Assembly (NCBI RefSeq): GCF_032583975.1
Contig: NZ_JAWHTF010000009.1
DNA from: Gilvirhabdus luticola
GTDB lineage: Bacteria > Bacteroidota > Bacteroidia > Flavobacteriales > Flavobacteriaceae
DNA: 64,000 nucleotides
Direction: 5' to 3' (one strand)
This document shows, in pieces, positions 37,456 through 46,890 of the stretch. A program made the position numbers and the translations under genes. Below the pieces are notes generated by a model. That model made no database searches. It had not been told where the DNA came from and saw only the letters and a list, made by a program, of their open reading frames with translations. How positions within the stretch are numbered: position 1 is the stretch's first letter; each line of letters opens with the position of its first letter.

Positions 37456-39492
37456 TTAATTATCTTCTAAACCATGGGCTTTCAAAATATTTTTAAACTC
37501 TGGATCGTCTTTTAGAAAGGCAAAAAAATCATCGAGTTCCCTTTTTAACATTCGTGTTTGATCATTTCGTGAATGGTCTAAATAAAATATGATACTATCT
37601 TTTTGTTTAAGACCAGCAAAGACAACAGAAGTCATATAATTAATCTCATGCTTTTGCCCTTCTCTTCTTATGGTTTGTATAGCCTTATAAGCATTTAAAG
37701 TATCGCCTAACTGACCATAACAATACCCCAAAAAGCGATTGTAGACAGGCTGCTCTTTAGCCAACATTTTTAAAGGTTTTATTGCTTTTTTATAATCTTT
37801 CATATCCATATAGAGCCTGAAATATGATCTGTTTATTACGAACTTATTATTTTCTGTACTACTTCTTTCAATTTGCTGCATAAGCCTTTCCGCTTCTTCA
37901 TATTTATAATTGGCTATCAATGCTGTAAAGTAACTGTTTGCGGTGGCAAATGACAAAGGGTCTAATTTATAAGCTATTTTAGCTTGTTCTAATTGTTTTT
38001 CAGGTTGGTTGGTATAGTAAAAATATGTTGAATACTGATGTCTTGCTGTTAAATCGTTTGGTGAAAGCTGAATAGCAGTTTCAAAAGCTTTTTCTGCTTC
38101 TTCATATTTTTTCTCAATATTATAAATGAGTCCTTTAACTGTGTAGATACGAGATATTTTATTGTTTATTGCTTCAGCTCTTTCCAAATATTCTGTTGCC
38201 AAAGTAGCTGCTTCTTTTGGATTTCTTCCCGAGTAATAAGTCCCTAAATAGATAGAATTGGCAATTTCCGCATAGGCTTCTGCATAATCAGGATCTAGTT
38301 CAATAGCCTTTTCATAAAGCTCTATGCTTTTTGCTATGCTTTCTGCATTTCGTTTATCTGCTTCTCTGCGACCTAACAAAAACAGTTTGTAAGCTTCTAG
38401 ATTTTTTGTTGGTATGGAAGCTAAACTCTGAATTTCATCAAACGACAAATTTAAATGTAATGCACTAACGATTTCTGATGAAACTTCAGATTGAATTTCA
38501 AAAATATCTGTCAGCGTCTTATCATAGTTTTCTGCCCATATATGCTCGTCTTTTTTACCATCAATTAATTGTGCTGTAACCCTAATGTCATCTCCATATT
38601 TTTGCACACTTCCTTCAAGTATATAAGATACTCCAAGCTCTTTTGCTATTTCTGGAATTGTTTTTTTGGTGCCTTTATATTGCATTATTGAAGTCCTCGA
38701 AATGACATGCAAATCTTTAATTTTGGCAAGGTTTGTAAGGATATCTTCGGTAATGCCGTCACTAAAAATTTCAGAGTCATCGTCAACACTCAAATTATCA
38801 AAAGGTAAGACAGCTATAGATTTATCATAACGTGTTTCATCAACTTCAAAAACATCAAGTTTATAAGCAACTAAAAATAGAATTAGAAGAATAATTGATA
38901 CAAGAGCGATCTTTCTTGAACTGATTCTGGCTCGCTTTGGGTTATTAGACTGTTTTAATTTATTTTTAATGTCCTCTATTTGAGGCACTACTAGACCATC
39001 ATTCGATATTGCAAAAACAGGGACAGCTTCATCAACATTTTTCAAATCAAAAACAGCTAAAAATTTAGACTCAATTTCTCTGCGGCTTCTAATCTGGTCA
39101 TGAACTTTGTCTGAAATAAGGATGCTTCCGGCTTCACCTAATGCCTCAATTCTTGAAGCGACGTTTACCGCATCGCCAATAATCTCATTTTCAGAATATA
39201 CAATATCTCCAACATGAATGCCTATTCTTACCGGTATAATCGGATCTTGCATAAATTTCAATTGCATTTCAATGGCACAGTTTACAGCTTCTACTGTGCT
39301 TTTGAAGATACTTAAAGTTCCATCTCCAAAATATTGTATGATTTTTCCATTATGCTTTGTTGTTGATGCTTGAAAAATTTCTCGATGTCTTTCCCTTAAT
39401 GCAATAGCCTTTTTCTCGTCATACCTCATAATAGAGGTATAACCTTGCATGTCTGTAAACATGATAGCAGATAAATGACGGTGTACTGACAT
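37456..39492 (-). CDS. Class III nucleotidyl cyclase with membrane helix and TPR domain (copy 1)
   Basis: A 678-residue protein. Residues 1-165 are a class III adenylate/guanylate cyclase domain: SAIMFTDMQGYTSIM and QYFGDGTLSIF supply the two metal-binding Asp, and GDAVNVASRIEALGEAG holds the transition-state Asn and Arg, so catalysis looks intact. A single helix follows (about 193-212), then a TolB-N/FlgO-like domain (IAVLPFDNLSVDDDSEIFSDG, LEGSVQKYGDDIRVTAQLI) and about seven TPR repeats from residue 385. Cyclase and TPR parts thus lie on opposite sides of the membrane. It probably makes cAMP in response to a periplasmic signal. It is a close relative of the gene at 39584. Confidence 0.88.
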   Translation of the reverse strand: MSVHRHLSAIMFTDMQGYTSIMRYDEKKAIALRERHREIFQASTTKHNGKIIQYFGDGTLSIFKSTVEAVNCAIEMQLKFMQDPIIPVRIGIHVGDIVYSENEIIGDAVNVASRIEALGEAGSILISDKVHDQIRSRREIESKFLAVFDLKNVDEAVPVFAISNDGLVVPQIEDIKNKLKQSNNPKRARISSRKIALVSIILLILFLVAYKLDVFEVDETRYDKSIAVLPFDNLSVDDDSEIFSDGITEDILTNLAKIKDLHVISRTSIMQYKGTKKTIPEIAKELGVSYILEGSVQKYGDDIRVTAQLIDGKKDEHIWAENYDKTLTDIFEIQSEVSSEIVSALHLNLSFDEIQSLASIPTKNLEAYKLFLLGRREADKRNAESIAKSIELYEKAIELDPDYAEAYAEIANSIYLGTYYSGRNPKEAATLATEYLERAEAINNKISRIYTVKGLIYNIEKKYEEAEKAFETAIQLSPNDLTARHQYSTYFYYTNQPEKQLEQAKIAYKLDPLSFATANSYFTALIANYKYEEAERLMQQIERSSTENNKFVINRSYFRLYMDMKDYKKAIKPLKMLAKEQPVYNRFLGYCYGQLGDTLNAYKAIQTIRREGQKHEINYMTSVVFAGLKQKDSIIFYLDHSRNDQTRMLKRELDDFFAFLKDDPEFKNILKAHGLEDN

Positions 39493-39583
39493 AAATTATT
39501 AGGTGAATAGTGTCAAAATTAATTATAATAATGTAAAATAGCTTTGTCTTAAATTAAAAACAGAACCAAAAAAAAAGATATTT

Positions 39584-41626
39584 TTATTTAATTTTATTGA
39601 GCAAGGCTACAAATCTAGGTTCGTCTTTAATAGGATTAAATTTAACATCTCTTTTCAAGCCCCAAAAGAACAAACCTAAACCACCAGTATTATAATCTTT
39701 CTCAAGCCAAGTCAAAGTGTTTTCCTTGTCTCCTAACCCCATATAAATAGTCGCAATCATATAAGGTGGAACATAAGTAGTTTCGTGTTTTTCTAACAGA
39801 TAATTAAGAATTTTTTTAGCTTTTTCTGTTTGTCCAGACTTGGCATAAGCATATGCCAACATCCAATTTGTATTAATGCCAACTGTTCTCTGATTAAACA
39901 CCTTAATAGCTTCTTCATATTTATTTGCACCTGTAAGAAGATTTCCTTTCATAAACAATAACATATTATCTTCTGGAAATCTTTTAAGAGCATCGTTAAG
40001 TACTTTGATACCCTTGTCATATTCATGAAAATAATAATGAGAAAAAGCAATGTTTGCTATATTTTTGGTTGATAATGGATCTAACTCCAAGACTTTATTA
40101 AACAATCGAACGGCTTCCTTCAAGTTTCCTTCAAACAATCTTATCCAAGCCAATTTATCATAAGCGCCAACATAATTTGGGTTTATTTCTATAGCTTTTT
40201 CAAGGTAACTTACGGCTGTTTCCTTTTCAAATCTGTAATAGCTTATAGAACCAAGTGCACCATAACTTCCGCCTTCAGCAGGACTTAACTCAAGAGCTTT
40301 AAGTGCTGGTGTTAAAGCCTTTTCTAATATTTCTTTTGGCGCTTCACGGCCCCAATAAATATATTCTAAATAGGTGTCTGACAAACCTACATAAGCTCGA
40401 CAAAAACTGGGATCAATGTCTATGGCCTTTTCAAATAAATCTTTTGCCTTTTCGAGTTCTTCAACCTTACCTCCGCCTCGATTTAAAAACATTTGCGCTT
40501 CTTTGTAATAATTATAAGCTTCTGAACTCTCAGTTGGTAATTTATTTAAACTTAAAATTTCATTTTCACTCAAAGTTATTTTTAAAGCTCTAGCAATCTC
40601 ATTGGATACCTGACTTTGTATTTCGAAAATTTCAGTAAGAGTTTTATCATAATTTTCAGCCCACAAATAATTATTATTTTGTGCATCAATTAATTGAGCA
40701 TTGATCCTAACCTTATCTCCATATTTCCTAACACTACCCTCTAGCACATAAGAAACCCCAAGCTCTTTCGCTATATCTGAAATAGACAAATTTGACTCTT
40801 TGAATTGCATGATTGATGCCCTAGAAATAACCTGAAGTTCTTTGATTTTAGATAATTGTAACAAAATATCTTCTGTTACTCCATCTGTAAAGTTTTCTGA
40901 ATCTGTATCATTACTCATATTTGAAAATGGTAATACGGCAATAGATCTATTTAAAGCAACATCTCCATTATGCGATGAATTAAACGATTGATAATAATAA
41001 AACAAAGCCACTAAAATAGCGACTATTCCTAAAGTGACTAAAACACTTTTTCTTTTATAGGCTTTAAAGGATTGACTTTCTTTTTCTTTAGTCTTACCAG
41101 ATAATTCGTCTTTTTTTGGAACTACAATGCCTTGATTTGCAATAGCAAAAACAGGCATGATTTGATCAACATTTTTAAATTCAAAATTGCTGATAAATTT
41201 TGAATTGATATCGTTTTGATTACGAAGTTGATCATTTACTTCTCCAGAAATCAAAATGCTACCAGCAGCAGCAAGAGATTCTATTCTAGAAGCCACATTA
41301 ACAGCGTCACCAATAATATCTGATTCTGTACGAATAATATCTCCAACATGTACACCTATTCTAACTGGAATTGAAGGTTCTTTCTGAAAGGCTCTTTGCA
41401 TTTCGATACCGCATTTAATAGCTTCTACGGAACTACTAAAAATACTTAAGGTACCATCGCCATAATATTGAATGATTTCGCCACCGTATTTTTCAGTAAC
41501 AGAATTAAAAATTTCACGATGTTTAAATCTAATATGAACAGCATCTTTCTCGTCATTCTGCATTAGTGCAGTATAACCTTCAATGTCAGTAAACATTATT
41601 GCGGCAAGCTGTCTTTTCTGAGACAT
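39584..41626 (-). CDS. Class III nucleotidyl cyclase with membrane helix and TPR domain (copy 2)
   Basis: A 680-residue paralogue with the same order of parts: cyclase (LAAIMFTDIEGYTALM, QYYGDGTLSIF, GDAVNVASRIESLAAAG), one helix near 193-210, a TolB-N/FlgO-like domain (IAVLPFSNMSNDTDSENFTDG) and TPR repeats with classic signatures such as LEKAIEINPNYVGAYDKLAW. Metal and transition-state residues are present. Similarity to copy 1 is high through the cyclase and middle domain and lower in the TPR part, which suggests different ligands or partners. It is divergent from the cyclic-nucleotide-binding sigma-54 activator 130 bp away, which makes that protein the natural receptor of its product. Confidence 0.88.
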   Translation of the reverse strand: MSQKRQLAAIMFTDIEGYTALMQNDEKDAVHIRFKHREIFNSVTEKYGGEIIQYYGDGTLSIFSSSVEAIKCGIEMQRAFQKEPSIPVRIGVHVGDIIRTESDIIGDAVNVASRIESLAAAGSILISGEVNDQLRNQNDINSKFISNFEFKNVDQIMPVFAIANQGIVVPKKDELSGKTKEKESQSFKAYKRKSVLVTLGIVAILVALFYYYQSFNSSHNGDVALNRSIAVLPFSNMSNDTDSENFTDGVTEDILLQLSKIKELQVISRASIMQFKESNLSISDIAKELGVSYVLEGSVRKYGDKVRINAQLIDAQNNNYLWAENYDKTLTEIFEIQSQVSNEIARALKITLSENEILSLNKLPTESSEAYNYYKEAQMFLNRGGGKVEELEKAKDLFEKAIDIDPSFCRAYVGLSDTYLEYIYWGREAPKEILEKALTPALKALELSPAEGGSYGALGSISYYRFEKETAVSYLEKAIEINPNYVGAYDKLAWIRLFEGNLKEAVRLFNKVLELDPLSTKNIANIAFSHYYFHEYDKGIKVLNDALKRFPEDNMLLFMKGNLLTGANKYEEAIKVFNQRTVGINTNWMLAYAYAKSGQTEKAKKILNYLLEKHETTYVPPYMIATIYMGLGDKENTLTWLEKDYNTGGLGLFFWGLKRDVKFNPIKDEPRFVALLNKIK

Positions 41627-41732
41627 TAAAATGCTATTAGTATTAATAATTTACTAAATTATAATAATTTCTTGATTATGTTACCCCTTTTGTAATTACT
41701 TAACATGCCTAAATATTCATATATTTATACAA

Positions 41733-41740
41733 TACATTTG
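41733..41740 (+). promoter_or_regulatory. -7 box of the sigma-54 activator gene
   Basis: TACATTTG (TAnnTTTG) lies 17 bp before the activator ATG in the 130-bp divergent gap. No sigma-54 element was seen here, so the activator seems to be made from a housekeeping promoter. Confidence 0.4.
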
Positions 41741-41756
41741 ATTACTTAACCAAAAT

Positions 41757-43607
41757 ATGAAACCAACCGAATTTAAAGACATTTCTTCATTCCTAAAACA
41801 AGTATCATTTTTTTCAGAAGTTTCAACAAAATCACTAGAACATTTTAGTAAAAATTTACAACCTGAAACCTATAAAAAGAATGAGAATATTTTTAAAAAG
41901 AATGATAAAGGTAATAGTATGTTTGCCATTCTTTCTGGTAAAGTTAAAGTACATGAAAATAATCATATTTATGGTTATCTATCTCAAGGTGAATGCTTTG
42001 GCGAATATGCTTTAATTGACAATCAGTCTCGCTCTGCATCTATAACAGCTACAGAAGATACTAAAGTTTTAAAAATTGATAGAGAACATTTTCTCGATCT
42101 TATGAAAAATGACAGTGGTTTTTCTCAAGGCATTCTTTCCGTAATGATAAAACGCCACAGAGAACTTGATGCCATTCAAGAACGATTGGCAACTTCTAAT
42201 CATGAGGTAGAATTAGCAAACATTAAAATGAGTGGTTTGATTAATGGAGCTATGGATGCAATTATTATGTTTAATAGTGATTTTAGAATCGTGCTAACCA
42301 ATCCTTCAGCTAATAAATTGCTTGAAAACAATGATGTATTACAACGTAATGTTTTGTTTTTCTTTGATGATGAAAGTGCAAATCTTATTGAATCTATTGT
42401 GAATTCAACAAAAGAAGGTGAAGACAAAACTACAAACAAATATCTTCCCAATATTGTAAAGGTCATTGGTTCTAACGAAACCGAATCCTTAAACGAAGGT
42501 ACTATAAGTAAATATGGTAGTGATGAAGATACATTTTACACACTTATTTTAAGAAATATAGAAGAACGCCTGATTGCCGAAGACAAAATTAACTTACTTA
42601 CCAAAAAGACAGAATATCTTGAAGAAGAAATTCAAGAATTAACAAGTAACTACGGAATTATTGCTGAAAACAAAAGTATGAAGCATGTTCTAAATCTTAT
42701 AAACCAAGTAGCAAAAACAGATGCCACAGTTTTGGTTACAGGCGAAACCGGCACAGGAAAAGAATTGGTTGCGCGAGCAATACATAAAGGAAGTGAAAGA
42801 AACGACAAACCACTGATTAGAATAAATTGTGGTGCAATTCCGGCTAATTTGATAGAAAGTGAATTGTTTGGGCATACAAAAGGAGCTTTCACAGGTGCAA
42901 CAGCAGATAGAAAAGGCCGTTTTCTATTAGCAGATAAAGGCACCATTTTTCTTGATGAAATAGGTGAATTACCTTTAGAACTACAACCAAAATTATTACG
43001 TATTATCCAAGAAGGAGAATTTGAGCCTGTAGGAAGCTCAGAAACCATCAAAGTAGATGTTCGGATCATAGCGGCAACACATAGAAATTTACTAGAACTT
43101 TCTAAAAGTGGAAAATTCAGAGAAGATTTATATTACAGATTGAATGTCTTTCCTATCGAAATTCCTCCTCTACGAAATAGAGATAACGATATTTGCCTGA
43201 TTGCCCATGAAATGATAAATCAATTCTCAAAAAAACTAGGGAAATCTATAAATACTTTAAATGATAACGATAAAGCCATTTTGTTGTCTTACAATTGGCC
43301 AGGAAATGTAAGAGAATTGCAAAACCTAATAGAGCGTGCAGTTATTATTTCACAGGAAGGAAAAGTAAATTGGCAAGCTATTATTCCAAATAATAAAAAT
43401 GTTCAACAAGTAAATTCAGAAGTTAAAACAACAAGAATATTAACTACAAAAGAGCTAAATGAACTAGAAAAAGAGAACATTTTAAGGGCTTTAAAACAAA
43501 CACGTTGGAAAATATCAGGAAAAAATGGAGCGGCAGAATTGCTACAGTTACCACCAACAACATTAGCTTCAAGAATAAAAGCATTAGGAATTGAGCGACC
43601 TATTTAA
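41757..43607 (+). CDS. Cyclic-nucleotide-binding, PAS-containing sigma-54 activator (Fis HTH)
   Basis: A 616-residue enhancer-binding protein. Residues 10-130 form a CRP-type cNMP domain in which GECFGEYALIDNQSRSASI keeps the Glu and Arg-Ser that bind the cyclic phosphate. A PAS-like segment (about 155-280: GAMDAIIMFNSDFRIVLTNPS) leads to an AAA+ domain with Walker A GETGTGKE near 328, the sigma-54 contact loop GAFTGA near 376 and Walker B GTIFLDEIGELP near 398. A Fis-type HTH closes the protein (ISGKNGAAELLQLPPTTLASRI, about 580-605). So RpoN-dependent transcription could be gated directly by cAMP or cGMP. DUF6090 genes start 2 bp downstream. Confidence 0.92.
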   Translation: MKPTEFKDISSFLKQVSFFSEVSTKSLEHFSKNLQPETYKKNENIFKKNDKGNSMFAILSGKVKVHENNHIYGYLSQGECFGEYALIDNQSRSASITATEDTKVLKIDREHFLDLMKNDSGFSQGILSVMIKRHRELDAIQERLATSNHEVELANIKMSGLINGAMDAIIMFNSDFRIVLTNPSANKLLENNDVLQRNVLFFFDDESANLIESIVNSTKEGEDKTTNKYLPNIVKVIGSNETESLNEGTISKYGSDEDTFYTLILRNIEERLIAEDKINLLTKKTEYLEEEIQELTSNYGIIAENKSMKHVLNLINQVAKTDATVLVTGETGTGKELVARAIHKGSERNDKPLIRINCGAIPANLIESELFGHTKGAFTGATADRKGRFLLADKGTIFLDEIGELPLELQPKLLRIIQEGEFEPVGSSETIKVDVRIIAATHRNLLELSKSGKFREDLYYRLNVFPIEIPPLRNRDNDICLIAHEMINQFSKKLGKSINTLNDNDKAILLSYNWPGNVRELQNLIERAVIISQEGKVNWQAIIPNNKNVQQVNSEVKTTRILTTKELNELEKENILRALKQTRWKISGKNGAAELLQLPPTTLASRIKALGIERPI

Positions 43608-43609
43608 CT

Positions 43610-44377
43610 ATGATAAAATTCTTCCGTAACATCCGTAAAAAATTATTAGCTGAAGGTAAAACCGCTAATTATCTTAAATATGCCATTGGCGAAATAATTC
43701 TTGTAGTAATTGGTATCCTTATTGCGTTACAAATAAATAATTGGAATGAAAATAAAAAAGCTAAAGAAAAAGAAGTTAAGCTTTTAATAGAATTAAAAGG
43801 TGACCTCCTTGAGACCAAGAATGATTTACTAACTGATATCGAAAAAACGCAGCATATTCTGTCTACTACTAATATGCTTTACAAAGCCATTATCGCAGAC
43901 CAAGTTTTTGAAAAAAAACCTTTTAAATTATCAACAAGTTATATTTTAGAAACCGCTTCACTCTTTCCAAAATTAAGTGCGTATGAAGCAATACAATCAG
44001 AAGGTATAACTATAATTTCCAATGATAGTTTAAGAAAAAAGGTTACCGATTTTTATCAGTTACATTTAAAAAGAGTAGCTGCTGCTGAAGAATATTTAGA
44101 AGATATTAATAATAAAGTATTAAAGCCTTATTTAAATAAGTTTTCGAAATATGGAAGTAAATGCAAAGACTGCAAGGATTTATATGAACTATATAGTTCT
44201 AATCAAGAAGCCCGACTAAACTTATACTTAATATCTAAAGTAGATGATGAATTAGTGCATATGCTTAAAGAAAAGTTTAATGTCTTTAAAACGCTAAATC
44301 AACGATATTTAGAATTGTCTTCCTTAATTGATGAAATTATTATTTCAATAGATTACGAAACCAATCCGAAATTATGA
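43610..44377 (+). CDS. DUF6090 protein A (EG-type head)
   Basis: A 255-residue protein. Residues 1-48 form the shared head: basic MIKFFRNIRKKLLAEGKTAN, then one membrane helix running from YAIGEIILVVIGILIALQIN to NNWNE. The rest (about 50-255) is a mainly helical soluble domain, presumably on the periplasmic side if the basic head stays inside, with a Cys pair (KCKDCKD near residue 186) that is unique in this array. Function unknown. It starts 2 bp after the sigma-54 activator stop and overlaps the next gene by 4 bp, so it belongs to that transcript. Confidence 0.85.
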   Translation: MIKFFRNIRKKLLAEGKTANYLKYAIGEIILVVIGILIALQINNWNENKKAKEKEVKLLIELKGDLLETKNDLLTDIEKTQHILSTTNMLYKAIIADQVFEKKPFKLSTSYILETASLFPKLSAYEAIQSEGITIISNDSLRKKVTDFYQLHLKRVAAAEEYLEDINNKVLKPYLNKFSKYGSKCKDCKDLYELYSSNQEARLNLYLISKVDDELVHMLKEKFNVFKTLNQRYLELSSLIDEIIISIDYETNPKL

Positions 44378-45159
44378 TAAAATTCTTTCGTAAAATCCGT
44401 CAAAACCTCATTATGGAAAACAAAACGTCCAAGTATTTTAAATATGCCATTGGTGAAATTATACTAGTCGTTATTGGTATTTTAATCGCTTTGCAAATCA
44501 ATAACTGGAATAAGCAAAGAAAAGACAATAAACTTGAAGCCGAATACTACTGCAGATTACTTGAAGATATTGAACAAGACAAACAACAAATTAATCAACT
44601 AAAATTATTTGCTGATAATAGGCTTAAAGCATCAAACGAAGCACTTCGGTTACTACAACAAGAAAGTCCAAATAGTATAGATGTTGGCAAGCAAAATTCT
44701 CTAGCAATTAAAGCTATTTATTTTGACTTTAAACCAAATAACACGGCTTTTGAAGACTTAAAATCTGGCGCAAAATTAAGTGTAATAAAAGACAAAGACA
44801 TTATTAAATCTCTCAATATTTATTACAATAATATTGAAACTTTGAAAAGTATAATTATCGTTAATGGTAAACGAGCTGTTGATATTTCATTTGCACATGA
44901 AGATAGATTTGCTAATGGGCATACACAAGCTTCAATAGAATATGGTCGATTTAAAGAAGGAATGGATAAAGATGTATTAAAAAACATTAGTACTGATACC
45001 ATACCTTTATTAACCAAAAGTATGCACAAAAGATTATATAATGAAGCTCTAGTTTATATTTCTACCAATACACGTCAGATTGAATTATTAAATTATCTTA
45101 TAGATTATACGTCTTCAATGAGTATGTTATTACAAAATAAATGTGTTTCTACTGATTAA
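44374..45159 (+). CDS. DUF6090 protein B (EN-type head)
   Basis: A 261-residue paralogue. The head is MIKFFRKIRQNLIMENKTSK followed by the same YAIGEIILVVIGILIALQIN membrane helix. It carries 'MENKT' where A carries 'AEGKT'. The tail is helical and shares little with A apart from weak family blocks (for example NTAFEDLKSGAKLSVI). Its ATG lies inside the end of gene A, which suggests coupled translation and equal amounts. Function unknown. Confidence 0.85.
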   Translation: MIKFFRKIRQNLIMENKTSKYFKYAIGEIILVVIGILIALQINNWNKQRKDNKLEAEYYCRLLEDIEQDKQQINQLKLFADNRLKASNEALRLLQQESPNSIDVGKQNSLAIKAIYFDFKPNNTAFEDLKSGAKLSVIKDKDIIKSLNIYYNNIETLKSIIIVNGKRAVDISFAHEDRFANGHTQASIEYGRFKEGMDKDVLKNISTDTIPLLTKSMHKRLYNEALVYISTNTRQIELLNYLIDYTSSMSMLLQNKCVSTD

Positions 45160-45179
45160 ATTCTTATAAATTTAAAACC

Positions 45180-46127
45180 ATGAAAACAATATTTACAATA
45201 TTAAGCGCCTTAATCCTTACAACGTCCTTATATTCTCAAAACGGGAAATTAATTGCAAAAAAAGCTGTTGTTTTTCATGATAGTATTCAACAAAAATTTA
45301 AAGAGAACGCTAGCTTTTCAGAATTTCATTCAACAACAGATCTATTCAAGATTACCTATTTATCTGACGGATTAAAAATAAATGGGTACATGGCACAACC
45401 CAAAGAATCTGGTGTATATCCAGTAATTATTTTTAATCGTGGTGGTAATCGTGATTTCGGTTCAATTAATGATATTCGTGCTAACTTTTTATTACGAAAA
45501 ATGGCATCTTGGGGCTATGTGGTTGCCGCAAGTAATTATCGTGGCGGTGGTGGCAGTGAAGGTATGGAAGAATTTGGTGGCGCCGATGTCAATGATGTAC
45601 ATAATCTTATTCCCTTACTGGCAAATGAAAAAATGGCTGATACATCAAGAATGGGCATTTATGGTTATAGTCGTGGTGGCTTAATGACCTATAGAACTAT
45701 ATCTGAATCCTGCAAATTCAAGGCCGCTATTATTGGTGCTGGAGTTACCAATTCAATAAGAGGCATTGATAAAAGGCCAGAAATGGAGCAATATGTATAT
45801 TCTCAATTAATCCCAGATTATAAAAACAATAAAGAAAAAGGGTTAAAAGATCGTTCGCCAATATTTTGGACTGATAGATTATGTAAAACAACACCAATTA
45901 TGTTGTTACATGGATCATCTGACTGGCGCGTTTCTCCAGAAGATGCTCTAGATATGGCCGATTCTCTTTATAAATATAAGCATCCTTTTAGATTTCATTT
46001 TTATGAAGGTGCAGATCATGGTTTGTCTGAATATCGTTCAGAAGTATGGCAGGACGTACAAGAATTTTTTGATTACTACGTAAGAGATTTAGAGCCTTTA
46101 CCAAATATGGAACCTCATGGTAGATAA
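45180..46127 (+). CDS. Secreted alpha/beta hydrolase (S9 peptidase-like)
   Basis: A 315-residue exported protein (signal peptide to about residue 20, YSQ). The core is an alpha/beta hydrolase: oxyanion region PVIIFNRGGNRDFGS, nucleophile elbow YGYSRGGLMTYR (G-x-S-x-G) near residue 167, catalytic Asp in LLHGSSDWRVSPEDAL and His in GADHGLSEY. This matches the prolyl-oligopeptidase/acyl-aminoacyl-peptidase catalytic domain without its propeller. It sits between DUF6090 genes B and C, 20 bp and 11 bp away, and so is probably cotranscribed. The substrate is unknown. Confidence 0.85.
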   Translation: MKTIFTILSALILTTSLYSQNGKLIAKKAVVFHDSIQQKFKENASFSEFHSTTDLFKITYLSDGLKINGYMAQPKESGVYPVIIFNRGGNRDFGSINDIRANFLLRKMASWGYVVAASNYRGGGGSEGMEEFGGADVNDVHNLIPLLANEKMADTSRMGIYGYSRGGLMTYRTISESCKFKAAIIGAGVTNSIRGIDKRPEMEQYVYSQLIPDYKNNKEKGLKDRSPIFWTDRLCKTTPIMLLHGSSDWRVSPEDALDMADSLYKYKHPFRFHFYEGADHGLSEYRSEVWQDVQEFFDYYVRDLEPLPNMEPHGR

Positions 46128-46138
46128 AACATTAAGCT

Positions 46139-46876
46139 ATGATCAAATTCTTTAGAAATATCCGTAAAAGATTACTGGCAGAAGGCAAAACAGCCAACTA
46201 CTTAAAATATGCCATTGGGGAAATTGTATTGGTGGTCATAGGAATTTTGATTGCCTTGCAGATTAATAATTGGAATGAAAACAGAAAAGTATTGTTACAA
46301 GAAAAACAACTATTATTAAATCTACAGGCCGAATTTAAAGACAATCTTCAAGATTTGGATTCTATTACGCTTGAAGTAGATAAAGTTATCGGCTCTTTAG
46401 AAAAAGTGTTTGATTTGTTTTCACCAACCCATATAAATCAACCTGTGGATTCATTAAACATCTGGTTATCAAAAGCTCTAAATTCTCCAAACTGGAAACC
46501 TAGTGAATATCTTCTAAATAGTTTAAATAATTCAGGAAACATAACAGGATTTAAAAATGAAAACTTAAAACTTTTACTATATAAATGGTCTAGACAACAA
46601 AAAGAAATGAATGAGGTACAGCAAAGAACAGAAAAGACTGGCGAAGAAATTATATCTTACCTTAAAGAATTTGGTTCATTAAGAAATGTAGATGTAGCTA
46701 ATAAAGAATTTAATTACAGGCCTTCAACTATATTCACATGTAATAATACCCTGCTATCCGATTCAAAATTTGAAAATTATATGGATGATAAATTATACAT
46801 GTATAAGATTACCCAAAAATCGCTACAGAATGCGAGAAAAACAATTGTTCAGTTAATTGAAGAAACAAGAATATAA
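46139..46876 (+). CDS. DUF6090 protein C (EG-type head)
   Basis: A 245-residue paralogue whose first 48 residues are nearly identical to A (MIKFFRNIRKRLLAEGKTAN, then YLKYAIGEIVLVVIGILIAL). The tail has blocks such as SLNIWLSKALNSPNWKPSEY and the small-residue turn LNNSGNITG, and ends in a long helix. It pairs with gene D 14 bp downstream in the same EG-then-EN order as A and B. Function unknown. Confidence 0.85.
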   Translation: MIKFFRNIRKRLLAEGKTANYLKYAIGEIVLVVIGILIALQINNWNENRKVLLQEKQLLLNLQAEFKDNLQDLDSITLEVDKVIGSLEKVFDLFSPTHINQPVDSLNIWLSKALNSPNWKPSEYLLNSLNNSGNITGFKNENLKLLLYKWSRQQKEMNEVQQRTEKTGEEIISYLKEFGSLRNVDVANKEFNYRPSTIFTCNNTLLSDSKFENYMDDKLYMYKITQKSLQNARKTIVQLIEETRI

Positions 46877-46890
46877 ACTAGGCAAATAGT

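Noticed and set aside
42650..43069. Minus-strand 139-codon open frame inside the sigma-54 activator gene
   Set aside because: It lies wholly antisense to the conserved AAA+ domain; its codon use follows from the complement and it has no recognisable motif.
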